A DNA stretch of 64,000 nt from an uncultured Lachnospiraceae bacterium (GTDB lineage: Bacteria; Bacillota; Clostridia; Lachnospirales; Lachnospiraceae). Location of the stretch: positions 1 to 64,000 of the forward strand of contig CAJTQI010000007.1 of assembly GCA_910578645.1 (NCBI GenBank), in the 5' to 3' direction. The stretch's first letter is position 1. The number at the start of each line of letters is the position of its first letter. The notes beneath the pieces are model-generated. The model saw only the letters and a list, made by a program, of their open reading frames with translations. It was not told the origin of the DNA and did no database searches. Of the stretch, positions 9,349 to 18,080 are shown piece by piece. Position numbers and translations under genes: made by a program.

Positions 9349-9909
9349 TCACTGTCCTGTCTCCAACGCACGCTCTGCCTCCCGCACTGCCTTCTCCCTC
9401 TCTGCCAGTTCCTCTTCCCACTGGGAATACTCGTTGACGATAGCGGTCCTGTAATTCACAATGGTAGGAACGTCGCTCCGAAAAGAAAGAAAAACAAGCG
9501 CGGCCAATGCCGCCACAAGAAGTACATTGACACATACCGACGTAATGAAACGCCCCTTGAACTCCACATGAGCGCCCCGCGCCGTCAAACTTTTGCGGAT
9601 GGAACTACTGTTTTCTGTTTTATTGCTGAACGTCCCGTATAGCGGAATCGGCCGAATCTTTTCCGGCGGCACTCCACACTTGGCAAGCTGCATCTGCATT
9701 CTATGCAGATATATCATCCCTACCGGTGTCAAGAAAGCCCTGTTGTCAATCGCTTTGTTATAAACAAGCAATACATTCTGCGGTTTATGGTAATCCAGAT
9801 GCTCCTCTAAACTGGCAATCTTCTTCTCTTCCATTCTGGCCGTCTCTGCATCGGCAACCGTACCGAAACGATACCCGCCTACAATCAGTTCCCCTTCGTT
9901 CCTGTCCAT
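9349..9909 (-). CDS. Hypothetical single-span membrane protein
   Basis: A 186-residue protein of unknown function. The ATG at 9909 is chosen over an upstream TTG at 9924 because GGAGGGG lies just before it. The N-terminal about 120 residues look soluble and cytoplasmic (GELIVGGYRFGTVADAETA, then a helix with MEEKKIASLEEHL). One hydrophobic helix follows (VCVNVLLVAALAALVFLSF), then a short charged coiled-coil-like tail (EEELAEREKAVREAERALE). It is preceded by the chemoreceptor gene on the same strand with a 112-bp gap and is closed by the terminator at 9284-9314. I do not recognise the family. Confidence 0.75.
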   Translation of the reverse strand: MDRNEGELIVGGYRFGTVADAETARMEEKKIASLEEHLDYHKPQNVLLVYNKAIDNRAFLTPVGMIYLHRMQMQLAKCGVPPEKIRPIPLYGTFSNKTENSSSIRKSLTARGAHVEFKGRFITSVCVNVLLVAALAALVFLSFRSDVPTIVNYRTAIVNEYSQWEEELAEREKAVREAERALETGQ

Positions 9910-10021
9910 ATCTGTCCCCTCCAAGCAAGCCCCTCAACCTGCCCATATAAAATCTCATAGTAACGACACATAGCCGGAAAATAATTCCGGCCATGGCTCT
10001 TTTATATGATGTCCATATCAA

Positions 10022-11740
10022 TTAAAGCTTAAATACTTTCATATTCTGTTCCAAATCATCCGCAATTTCCCGCAATCTGGAAGCATTTTCAGAAATATCA
10101 TATACAATGGTACTCACTTCTGTAACGGAAGCCGACGTCTCTTCCGCACTCGCCGCATTCTCCTGAGCGATTGCTGTCAGGTTCTGGACAACATCTACCA
10201 CATTGACTCTCGCGCCGTCCATCTGCATCGTCTTGTCAGCAATCTTGTTCACGCCGTCAATGGAACCGTCGATTCCTTCTTTCACAAGTGAGAAAATTTC
10301 CCCTGTCTTACCTACATGCTCGCTCTGCGTACCCATGATTTTCTTCACTTCATCCATAGTCGCAACTGCTTTATCGGAATCCGAAATCAGAGAATCAATA
10401 ATCTGTTCAATTTGCCTTGCAGATTCATTGGACTGCTCAGCCAGTTTCTGTATCTGGGACGCCACAACAGCAAACCCTCTTCCTTGTTCTCCTGCTCTGG
10501 CCGCCTCAATACTCGCGTTCAAAGAAAGAAGATTCGTCTCTTCCGCGATGGAAGTAATCAAAGAAGTAGCCTCTCTAATCTTCATTGCCGACTCATTCGT
10601 CGTATTCGTCTGTTCATAAATGATATCAATCGCGCTGCTGGCTTTTTGGTTAATCTTATCAAGCGCATCCAAAATAGAAGTTGCCTCGTCGCCGGAATTT
10701 TTCATCTCTGTTGCATTTCCTATTAAATCCTGTACCTGCTCCGATGTCTCTTCCACCATATTACCCATCAAGATAACGTTCTCCGTAGCTTTCTGCGTCT
10801 CCTCCGCCTGAGAAGTCGCGCCTTGGGCAATTTCATTGACAGCCTTCTCAACCTGCTCCACCGTATTGGCTGTCTCTGCAGCATTCTGGTTCAGGGAATC
10901 TGATGCCGCAAAAAGCTTCTGACTCTGCTCTTTAAGGTCCATTATAATTCTTGCCAGCTCTTCACGCAGTACTGTCATGGCACGGCTCATGCTGCCCGTC
11001 TCGTCTTTTCTCATGTTCAGCTTTAACTGTGCCTCGTCTTCCGTGAAATCCATATCTGCAAATTTACCAACCAACTGCGTAATCCGCACAATCGGTTTCA
11101 CCATCATGCGCACGACCAAATATCCCAGTATAGAGCATCCAATCAACGCTAAAGCCGCCGATACAACCGCAGACAGTATCATTTTCCTGACAACCGACAT
11201 AATGTCCGACTCGTCGGCCGAAACGACGAGGAGATAATCACTGGTAGGGCTTAAGTAGAAACCGCCCCATTTCTCTACGCCATTATTCTCATATTCATGG
11301 ACGCCGCCCTCTGAACCCGGCTCGTTTTTCATCTGTGCAAGATATTTCGTCACGACCTCATTGTTTACTGTGGTGCCAATCATATTGTCCACCGGATGAT
11401 ACAGTAAAACGCCGTCCGGGGAAATCACATAAGCATAACTGGACTCAACCCCTTCGATTTTAACATGAGCCAACATCTGGTCCAAATACTCTGTCTGTAA
11501 CGCCGTATCCACACCTGCGGTATCCACATTATCCTGTACAACCCGCCCGTAAGCATGGCTGACGTCCTTCATATAAGCCATAATCAATGTATGCAATTCA
11601 CGCTTAACCGACGGAATTAATAAAACAAGAATAATCGTTGCCATCAATATAAGTTCACAATTCATCAAAAGCGTTATTTTTGATTTCATGGAATGCACAC
11701 CAAGATTACTTTTCTGTTTTGTCTGTTCTTTCGTGCTCAT
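10022..11740 (-). CDS. Methyl-accepting chemotaxis protein
   Basis: A 572-residue transmembrane chemoreceptor. It has a first membrane helix (about 22-43), an extracytoplasmic Cache-like sensor (YAYVISPDGVLLYHPVDNMIG is the typical small-ligand pocket signature), a second helix (about 187-210), HAMP (about 212-265) and a long cytoplasmic signalling hairpin. The hairpin tip contains the conserved EETNLLSLNASIEAARAGEQ and GRGFAVVAS. The protein ends in the hydrophobic/charged KVFKL without a CheR-docking pentapeptide. GGAGGG precedes the ATG. No che genes are nearby, so the receptor works with a chemotaxis system encoded elsewhere. Confidence 0.95.
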   Translation of the reverse strand: MSTKEQTKQKSNLGVHSMKSKITLLMNCELILMATIILVLLIPSVKRELHTLIMAYMKDVSHAYGRVVQDNVDTAGVDTALQTEYLDQMLAHVKIEGVESSYAYVISPDGVLLYHPVDNMIGTTVNNEVVTKYLAQMKNEPGSEGGVHEYENNGVEKWGGFYLSPTSDYLLVVSADESDIMSVVRKMILSAVVSAALALIGCSILGYLVVRMMVKPIVRITQLVGKFADMDFTEDEAQLKLNMRKDETGSMSRAMTVLREELARIIMDLKEQSQKLFAASDSLNQNAAETANTVEQVEKAVNEIAQGATSQAEETQKATENVILMGNMVEETSEQVQDLIGNATEMKNSGDEATSILDALDKINQKASSAIDIIYEQTNTTNESAMKIREATSLITSIAEETNLLSLNASIEAARAGEQGRGFAVVASQIQKLAEQSNESARQIEQIIDSLISDSDKAVATMDEVKKIMGTQSEHVGKTGEIFSLVKEGIDGSIDGVNKIADKTMQMDGARVNVVDVVQNLTAIAQENAASAEETSASVTEVSTIVYDISENASRLREIADDLEQNMKVFKL

Positions 11741-11935
11741 TTAAGCCCTCCCATATTTTCATCATTAATTCTGCCGCAGGTCAAATATTCCACTGCTAAA
11801 TACAATATACTGCACTTGTCTGCAAGGTATCATACACTTCTTACGCCCGCATCCAATCTCTATATGTACCCTCCGGCCAAATGTGCCAAATTGTCCTAAT
11901 ATAATAGTCAGCACTCACCTATTATATTTGATAGT

Positions 11936-12856
11936 TTAGCTCGAAACCGCAAATATTTCAAGATGTTTTTTCAATTCTTTTTCTACTTGCGCGCCATAAG
12001 GCATGCCGCCTTGCGCCCCGAACTTTTCAGTGGAAATACTTGCCGCCGTATTTGCATAGGCAAGGGCCTCCTGTAGTCCCGCTCCCCCTGCTGCCTGCAC
12101 GCAGAATGCACCGTTTAATGTATCCCCCGCCCCGGTGGTATCGACTACCCTGGCAGGTCTTGCGGCGATATGTAAAATTTCTCCTGACTGCAAGGCCGCC
12201 GTCACCCCCTCAGCGCCCTGGGTGACAACAAGTTTTCCGGGAAACCGTCTAACCAACTCCTCTGCCGGACATCCTTCACCGAAAATCAGCGCCGCTTCAT
12301 GTTCATTGGGCGTCAGATAAGTTACCTGCTCAATCACCCGGACAGGGACAGGCGCAGCCGGCGCCGGATTGAGAACCACGGGAACACCTCTGTCAGAACA
12401 AAAATGAACAAGATAGTGAACCGTATCAAGCGGAATCTCGTGCTGTAGCACTACCATGTCATAATTGACCAGTTCCTCCTGGATTTCCTCCGCATAGGTT
12501 CTGTCTACCCTGCCGTTAGCGCCCGGGACGACAACAATCGTGTTGTCACCCTCCCCCACCGTTATGAGGGCAATGCCTGTGGGCGTACCTTCCAAAATCT
12601 TAATATGCCCTGTTTTTATGCCTTCCGCTTCCAAATTCCGCAACAGACTCTGTCCGTTCCCATCGTTCCCCACACATCCAAACATCTCCACTTCGGCCCC
12701 GAGCCGCGCCATTGCCACCGCCTGGTTTGCGCCTTTTCCGCCGGGAATATAGCTGAGGCTGTCCCCAAGCAGCGTCTCCCCTTTGTGCGGAATCCGTTTA
12801 GCCGTGACAGTCATGTCCATATTGATGCTTCCCACTACCGCAATTTTTACTCCCAT
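11936..12856 (-). CDS. rbsK: Ribokinase
   Basis: A 306-residue PfkB-family sugar kinase that phosphorylates ribose to ribose 5-phosphate in the cytoplasm. The N-terminal signature (VVGSINMDMTV), the glycine-rich substrate motif (PGGKGANQAVAMARLGA) and the anion hole with catalytic Asp (DTTGAGDTLNGAF) are intact. Length matches the family (about 300-310). An AGGAGGAAATGT sequence gives a clear start. It stands alone, with no ribose transporter or RbsD nearby, and is monocistronic by spacing. Related PfkB kinases can act on other sugars or nucleosides, but the N-terminal motifs favour ribose. Confidence 0.92.
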   Translation of the reverse strand: MGVKIAVVGSINMDMTVTAKRIPHKGETLLGDSLSYIPGGKGANQAVAMARLGAEVEMFGCVGNDGNGQSLLRNLEAEGIKTGHIKILEGTPTGIALITVGEGDNTIVVVPGANGRVDRTYAEEIQEELVNYDMVVLQHEIPLDTVHYLVHFCSDRGVPVVLNPAPAAPVPVRVIEQVTYLTPNEHEAALIFGEGCPAEELVRRFPGKLVVTQGAEGVTAALQSGEILHIAARPARVVDTTGAGDTLNGAFCVQAAGGAGLQEALAYANTAASISTEKFGAQGGMPYGAQVEKELKKHLEIFAVSS

Positions 12857-12986
12857 ACATTTCCTCCTGTTCTACGCAATGAACGTTTCCTGTCTCCTCA
12901 TGCAGATTATGCCAGATGATTTTCGTCAATTACACATCCACCAAAATCCGAACCTTGTATACGCTTGTAAGCTGAGGGTAAAAAAA

Positions 12987-13033
12987 GTTGGCCCGGCGGC
13001 CAACTTTGCAAGAATTTGCCCTGCAAATTCTTG
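12987..13033 (-). terminator. Tandem hairpins with T run, upstream of rbsK
   Basis: Two perfect hairpins stand side by side. CAAGAATTTG/CAAATTCTTG lies at 13009-13033, and GTTGGCC/GGCCAAC with a 4-nt loop lies at 12987-13004. On the minus strand the second runs straight into TTTTTT (12981-12986), the form of an intrinsic terminator. It would stop leftward read-through from the tmRNA region before rbsK. Whether it belongs to tmRNA or to a lost gene is unclear, because a proper tmRNA terminator already exists at 13387-13427. Confidence 0.6.
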
Positions 13034-13071
13034 TTGGAGTCTCACTACATTATGGCGTGCTTTCCTATAGA

Positions 13072-13376
13072 GATTAGGGTGTCAAAAGGTGCCATCATAA
13101 AATTTCACTGACAGATTGCATAAAATGTTCACGAAGTTGTCCTTCGCAAGAATATGAGATTTTCTTAATATTCCCTTTAGTTCCCAGTAATTTCGGGGCA
13201 TGGACGCCCCGAAAAGCCCGATGTTCGCCTGGATGGCGAATAGAGGGTGGTTACGTCCGTTTCCTTAAATTTCCCGGAATATTTTAGAAAATCCATATGA
13301 CGGAGACGGACACAAGGGAACATTTTATGCAATTTGCCCTCACAACTTATAAAATGCACCTTTTGACACTCTAATC
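13072..13376. mobile_element. 305-bp MITE-like palindromic element, copy 2
   Basis: Same length and organisation as the copy at 2749-3053. Its ends are nearly perfect inverted repeats: GATTAGGGTGTCAAAAGGTGC on the left against GATTAGAGTGTCAAAAGGTGC read in from the right. Flanks are CTATAGA (13065-13071) and CTATAGG (13377-13383), a possible slightly decayed 7-bp target duplication. The inner repeat GCATAAAATGTTC/GAACATTTTATGC and the long imperfect hairpin are conserved. No transposase or conserved frame is present. It is inserted between the rbsK upstream region and the tmRNA terminator. Confidence 0.8.
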
Positions 13377-13386
13377 CTATAGGGTA

Positions 13387-13427
13387 AAAAAGGTGCAAAG
13401 CTTTCTTATATCAACAAGCTTTACACC
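13387..13427 (-). terminator. tmRNA intrinsic terminator
   Basis: On the minus strand a 12-bp stem (GGTGTAAAGCTT with AAGCTTTGCACC, 13392-13427) is followed by TTTTTT. It begins 35 bp past the tmRNA 3' end and is the expected end of the tmRNA precursor. Confidence 0.8.
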
Positions 13428-13461
13428 TGCGGTCTGCATATAAACAAACATCCCCTTAAAG

Positions 13462-13807
13462 TGGACCAGACGGGAGTCGAACCCGTGTCCAAAAGCCCAT
13501 TCCCTGTCCTTCTACTATCATAGTCTGTCATTGCGGATTGCTCCACATTCCCTCGCACACCAGGAAACAGACACCCCAATGTGCTCAGTAGCCTCTGATA
13601 CGCCCGCAGGTAAGAGGCGTCCCCTGCGTCGTTTCCTACATAGTCGATGCCCGCATCTTAATGTGTAGGTGCACTAAGGCGGACAGCTGCCCTTAGGCAG
13701 CGTATGCTAAATTGTCTTCAGCGTTTATATTTAGATTCGCGATTTGACGCATCGCCTGCGGATAGCTTCTCCAGCTGCAGAACCCCTGTCGAAACCTTGA
13801 CTGGCCC
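13462..13807 (-). ncRNA. ssrA: Transfer-messenger RNA (tmRNA)
   Basis: A one-piece tmRNA of about 346 nt that rescues stalled ribosomes with SmpB. The 5' end GGGCCAG pairs with CTGGTCC at the 3' end to form the acceptor stem. The 3' part has the T-arm TTCGACTCCCGT, and the 5' part has GGTTTCGAC, both hallmarks of tmRNA. The internal reading frame decodes to the degradation tag ANLNINAEDNLAYAA followed by TAA. The tag ends in the usual AA, recognised by ClpXP-type proteases. The 3' CCA is not encoded. smpB and rnr lie directly upstream on the same strand, the usual neighbourhood in Clostridia. Confidence 0.95.
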
Positions 13808-13886
13808 ATATTTTGTTATAGTATAACACATAATTTCCCGAAATAAAACATAGGAAACCTATCTTTCAAAAATTTTCCTGTTAGAC

Positions 13887-14354
13887 TTACCCCAGGTTCT
13901 TAATCTTAAACTCCCGCTCATGTTCCCTGCGCATGTCTTTCTTCGCAATATCCTGCCGCTTGTCATAGAGTTTCTTACCTTTGGCAAGCCCAATTTCAAC
14001 CTTCGCCCTGCCATCCTTAAAGTATACCTGCAACGGTACGATGGTATATCCCTGTTCCGACATCTTCCCCGCCAGCTTGCGGATTTCCATTTTATGCAAA
14101 AGCAGTTTCCGCACACGCAGCGGGTCCTTGTTAAAAATATTCCCCTTCTCATAGGGGCTGATATTCATACCATAGACAAATGCTTCCCCGTTCTCAATAC
14201 GCACGAAAGCCTCCTTAATGCTGCACTTGCCCATCCGCAACGATTTCACTTCCGTGCCGTGGAGTTCCAACCCTGCCTCATACTTCTCTTCTATAAAATA
14301 ATCGTGGTAAGCTTTCTTGTTATTCGCCACCAGTTTCATGGCTTCCTTCGCCAT
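13887..14354 (-). CDS. smpB: SsrA-binding protein SmpB
   Basis: A 155-residue RNA-binding protein that brings tmRNA to stalled ribosomes. Family signatures are complete: KAYHDYFIEEKYEAGLEL, GTEVKSLR, the OB-fold GMNISPYEKGN, and the basic tail region KKLYDKRQDIAKKDM. The start at 14354 lies inside the 3' end of rnr, overlapping it by 35 bp, with a GAGGGGG site in the rnr coding sequence. The two genes are thus translationally close and surely co-transcribed. An internal ATG at 14339 is an alternative start. tmRNA follows 79 bp downstream. Confidence 0.96.
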   Translation of the reverse strand: MAKEAMKLVANNKKAYHDYFIEEKYEAGLELHGTEVKSLRMGKCSIKEAFVRIENGEAFVYGMNISPYEKGNIFNKDPLRVRKLLLHKMEIRKLAGKMSEQGYTIVPLQVYFKDGRAKVEIGLAKGKKLYDKRQDIAKKDMRREHEREFKIKNLG

Positions 14355-16551
14355 AGGAATCCCCCTCTCTGTGTTCCGTCCAAGGCATGCCGCATACCTC
14401 GTCGTCCTCAGGAATCATAAAATCAACCGTCCGCATAAAAAGGTCCACGTCCTTCACCTGTATGGTAATCCGCTCACCCAGCTTATACGTCTTCCCGGTA
14501 TTCTGCCCCACCATTTCATAGCTCTTCTCGTCATAACAGAAATAATCTCCGGGGAGTGTGGATACATGTATAAGCCCTTCCACCGTATTAGGCAGTTCCA
14601 CATAAATGCCCCACTGGGTAATGCCGGATATCACACCCTCGTACACTTCCCCAATGTGCTCTCCCATATACTCTGCTTTCTTGAGCTTATCGGTCTCCCG
14701 TTCCGCTTCGTCGGCACGCCGTTCCATCCTGGAAGAATGCTTCGCCACATCCGGAAGTTTTTCCTCATAATGTGTAATGCGTTTTTCATTCAGCCGGCCC
14801 CGGAGCTGTTCTTTGATGATGCGGTGAATCTGCAAGTCAGGATATCTTCTGATAGGCGACGTGAAATGGCAGTAATACTGGCACGCCAACCCGAAATGTC
14901 CCGTGCACTCCACCGTATACTTCGCCTGTTTCATACTGCGCAGCGCAAGCCGGCTGATTAGCATCTCTTCCTTCGTCCCTTCCACCTTATCTAACAGTTT
15001 CTGCAATTCTTTGGGGTGGATTTCTTCCCCCGTCAGTTTCATTTGGTAACCGAAGTTGCGGATAAAAGCAGACAACTTCATGATTTTCTCCGGGTCAGGT
15101 TTCTCATGGGTACGGTACACAAAAGGCAGTTCCAGCCAGAAGAAATGCTGTGCCACCGTCTCATTGGCAATGAGCATGAAGTCTTCGATAATCTTCGTCG
15201 CCACATTGCGCTCATAAGGCTTGATTGCCACAGGATGCCCCTGCCCGTCCAACAAAATCTTGCTCTCCGCAAAATCGAAATCCACAGCCCCGCGCTTATG
15301 TCTTCTCTTCCTGAGAATCGCCGCAAGCTGTTCCATCTGTTCAAACATGGGTACAAGCGCCTCATATTCCGCCCGCTCAGCTTCATCACGCTCTTCCAGA
15401 ATCTTCTTCACCGAAGTGTAAGACATCCTTCGCTCCACACAAATGACCGTCTCTGCAATCTGGTAGTCTATCACCTCGCCCTTTTCATTGATGGTCATTA
15501 GGCAGCTAAGAGCCAGTCTGTCCACTCCCTCGTTCAAAGAACAGATACCGTTAGACAGCTTATGGGGCAGCATGGGAATGACCCTGTCCACCAGATATAC
15601 GCTTGTTCCCCGTTCCAATGCCTCCCAGTCCAATGCCGAATTTTCCTGCACATAATTGGTAACATCCGCTATATGCACCCCGAGATGATACTGTCCGGCC
15701 TCATCCACCCACAGGCTTACCGCATCGTCCAAGTCCTTGGCATCTTCACCGTCTATCGTCACCATCTGTACTTCCCTGAGGTCCATTCGCCCTTCCAAAT
15801 CGGCCGCAAGCACCTCTTCCGGCACCCGCGCTGCCTGATTCATCACCTTTTCGCCAAATTCCATGGGTAACCCATATCCTCTGACGATGGACAAGATATC
15901 CACTCCCGGGTCGTTCAAATGGCCTAATATCTCCGTCACTTTGCCTTCCGGCTTATGTCGTTCGTCCCCGTAGGATGTCAACTCCACCACTACCTTATGC
16001 CCCGTAACCGCCCCTTTAGAACGCTCCTTCGGCACAAAAATATCCGTGCCCATTTTGCCGTTATCCGGAATCACGAAGCCGAAATTCTGGGACTGCTCAT
16101 AGGTGCCCACAACCTGTTTCGTGCCCCGTTCCAGAATCTTTACTACCATGGCTTCCTGTCTCTGCCCACGCTTACCGGGAAGTAAAGACACCTGCACCCT
16201 ATCCATATGGAAAGCGCCTCCGGTTTTATTCTCCGGAATATAAAAATCCTCTTCCCTGCCTTCAACTTCCACGAAGCCGAAGCCCTTGGCATGGCCGATA
16301 AAAATGCCGACAGGCTGTGACGCATCAGGCTTGACATACTTACCGTTCTTCGTCAACTGAATCCTTCCTTCCGACAAAAGAGCCTGCAGCACTTCTCTGA
16401 AACCGTCCCTCTCGTCCCTGGACACCTGCATGAAAGCCGCCAGTTCCTTCTCCTTCATCGGCACGTACATCTCGTCCGCCATAAGTTCGCAGATTAAATT
16501 TTTGCGTTGTTCAAATTTTCCGTTTTCTCTGTTATCCATTATTTTTCCCAT
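14320..16551 (-). CDS. rnr: Ribonuclease R
   Basis: A 743-residue 3'-5' exoribonuclease of the RNB family that degrades structured RNA, including mRNAs released by trans-translation. The order is an N-terminal helical (winged-helix) region (about 20-75), cold-shock/OB domains (about 85-220), the RNB catalytic domain (about 260-590) with the acidic metal-binding cluster TIDGEDAKDLDDAVSL, and a C-terminal S1 domain (about 640-720). The highly basic tail of enterobacterial RNase R is absent, and the C-terminus is short and acidic. The start at 16551 has only a weak ribosome-binding site; ATG at 16539 is possible. The rnr-smpB-ssrA order fits a shared quality-control role. Confidence 0.95.
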   Translation of the reverse strand: MGKIMDNRENGKFEQRKNLICELMADEMYVPMKEKELAAFMQVSRDERDGFREVLQALLSEGRIQLTKNGKYVKPDASQPVGIFIGHAKGFGFVEVEGREEDFYIPENKTGGAFHMDRVQVSLLPGKRGQRQEAMVVKILERGTKQVVGTYEQSQNFGFVIPDNGKMGTDIFVPKERSKGAVTGHKVVVELTSYGDERHKPEGKVTEILGHLNDPGVDILSIVRGYGLPMEFGEKVMNQAARVPEEVLAADLEGRMDLREVQMVTIDGEDAKDLDDAVSLWVDEAGQYHLGVHIADVTNYVQENSALDWEALERGTSVYLVDRVIPMLPHKLSNGICSLNEGVDRLALSCLMTINEKGEVIDYQIAETVICVERRMSYTSVKKILEERDEAERAEYEALVPMFEQMEQLAAILRKRRHKRGAVDFDFAESKILLDGQGHPVAIKPYERNVATKIIEDFMLIANETVAQHFFWLELPFVYRTHEKPDPEKIMKLSAFIRNFGYQMKLTGEEIHPKELQKLLDKVEGTKEEMLISRLALRSMKQAKYTVECTGHFGLACQYYCHFTSPIRRYPDLQIHRIIKEQLRGRLNEKRITHYEEKLPDVAKHSSRMERRADEAERETDKLKKAEYMGEHIGEVYEGVISGITQWGIYVELPNTVEGLIHVSTLPGDYFCYDEKSYEMVGQNTGKTYKLGERITIQVKDVDLFMRTVDFMIPEDDEVCGMPWTEHREGDSYGEGSHETGGE

Positions 16552-16605
16552 TTCCGCACGGCTTTTGTCTCAGTTTTGTTGAGACAACATATTGAGGGTA
16601 CAATA

Positions 16606-16629
16606 AAAGCAAGCCCACCGGCTTGCTTT
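16606..16629 (-). terminator. Intrinsic terminator after secG
   Basis: On the minus strand a 10-bp stem AAAGCAAGCC/GGCTTGCTTT with a 4-nt GGTG loop is followed by TATTGTACC. It lies 68 bp past the secG stop codon and before rnr, so some read-through into rnr is possible. Confidence 0.6.
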
Positions 16630-16697
16630 GTAAATCTCCATCTTATCATCCCTGCCCCTGGCAGGTATATGGAACCTATCACAATCATATTGCTGCA

Positions 16698-16937
16698 TCA
16701 GAACAAATTCAAATTCAAGACTACCACGAGAAGCATAAATCCAACCGCAAGCCCTGTCGTAACCTTCACAAGCTTACTCTCCATGGAACGTCCCTTATTC
16801 TTCCCCCAATATGTCTCGGCTGCCCCACTCACTGCCCCAAGGCCGGCGGTCTTGCCCTCCTGCATCAATACCAATATCACAAGCGCGATACATACTATAA
16901 TAAATATAACTGTCAATACAATCCTAAGTGCTCCCAT
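16698..16937 (-). CDS. secG: Preprotein translocase subunit SecG
   Basis: A 79-residue membrane protein, the non-essential SecYEG channel subunit. Two hydrophobic helices (IVLTVIFIIVCIALVILVLMQ and VTTGLAVGFMLLVVVLNL) flank a polar, glycine-rich loop with the family-typical QEGKTAGLGAVSGAAETYWGK region. The ATG at 16937 is preferred over the upstream frame because an AGGAGGTG site lies five bases before it. secG directly upstream of rnr is a common Firmicutes arrangement. Confidence 0.93.
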   Translation of the reverse strand: MGALRIVLTVIFIIVCIALVILVLMQEGKTAGLGAVSGAAETYWGKNKGRSMESKLVKVTTGLAVGFMLLVVVLNLNLF

Positions 16938-17045
16938 TTCCACACCTCCTAGCTTCAAACAAAGTCATCCTTTGCCCACTGAGGGTTATCTTAGCACACA
17001 AATCCATATTATGCAAGGAAATTTTCCAAAATCTATTATATTCTA

Positions 17046-17969
17046 TTATAACTCAAACGCCGCAAAAGCATTCTCACTGCCGTGGTTTTTGCTATGATAT
17101 TTCATCAGATAGGCTTTCATCTCTGTGTGCCTGTCTCCCATGTCCTCCATCATCGCCTGGAAATTGTCTTCTGTGACTCCTCCCAGTTTTGTCAAAAACT
17201 GGTAATAGCACAAGTCATCGCCATATTCTTCCAGTATCACTTTCCATGTTTCTTCCGTCTCCTGCCCCTTCACATGGGCAAGCAAATACTTTTCAAGCTG
17301 TCCACGGACAGAGGGCTCCAACCCATAATCGTGCATGAGACGTAACATCGCCAGTCTAACCTTATCCCGCCTGCGCTGTTCCATATAATAATCCAGGTTA
17401 TTGTCCTTGCTGCCGTAATCTTCCTCTCCGCACAGAAGCATCTTGGAAAACCCTTCCTCATCCCTCTTTTCCATCAGGGACATCATCCGGCTGTCCCAGC
17501 GGGTAAGCCATTCCACTGTGCCTGCGTTCTCGAAATCAAACAAGTAAAACGCCTCGAGCCTACTCATGGTGGCGGCCAGAAGGTAAGAGATATCCACACG
17601 CCTGCCTTTCCGTTCCTCCACACCTTCATCCACTATCTGTTCCAGACAGAAGCAGTCTTTGAAAATCCCTTGTCCGATTTCCATCCGGTGATAGGGCAAT
17701 ATGACCTTGTGCAGTTTTGCACAGCAGGCAAAAGCCCAGTCGTCTATCCTCACCACAGTCTCCGGCAGAGAAATGACGCTGAGCATCTTATTGCTCAGAA
17801 ACGCCTTTTTGCCGATATGGGTCACCGCACACCCGTCAATGATTGGCGGAACAACTACTTCCGTATCCTTGCCGCGATAGCCATAAATCTCCGCTCCGTC
17901 CTGCCCTATGCCATAGGCTAGGACGCCATGCGCCGTATCCAATTCCCCTCGTATTTTTCTCGTCATCAT
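17046..17969 (-). CDS. Leucine-rich-repeat (BspA-type) cytoplasmic protein
   Basis: A 307-residue protein. Residues about 25-115 carry BspA-like leucine-rich repeats (VVPPIIDGCAVTHIGKKAF; VISLPETVVRIDDWAFACC; LHKVILPYHRMEIGQGIF), usually protein-interaction surfaces. The rest (about 120-300) is a predicted helical region rich in acidic and aromatic residues with no family I recognise. There is no signal peptide, so it is probably cytoplasmic. It follows the VWA and AAA+ genes on the same strand with a 111-bp gap and may serve the same complex, as adaptor or substrate selector. That link rests on position alone. Confidence 0.8.
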   Translation of the reverse strand: MMTRKIRGELDTAHGVLAYGIGQDGAEIYGYRGKDTEVVVPPIIDGCAVTHIGKKAFLSNKMLSVISLPETVVRIDDWAFACCAKLHKVILPYHRMEIGQGIFKDCFCLEQIVDEGVEERKGRRVDISYLLAATMSRLEAFYLFDFENAGTVEWLTRWDSRMMSLMEKRDEEGFSKMLLCGEEDYGSKDNNLDYYMEQRRRDKVRLAMLRLMHDYGLEPSVRGQLEKYLLAHVKGQETEETWKVILEEYGDDLCYYQFLTKLGGVTEDNFQAMMEDMGDRHTEMKAYLMKYHSKNHGSENAFAAFEL

Positions 17970-18080
17970 GTTATTGCTCCCCGGTTCATACCTGGCGCGG
18001 CGCTGTTATATCCGCCTTACTGCCGCACCTGCCAGGCATACCATGCCGTTACTCCAACATCGTCCAAATTACCCACGCCT

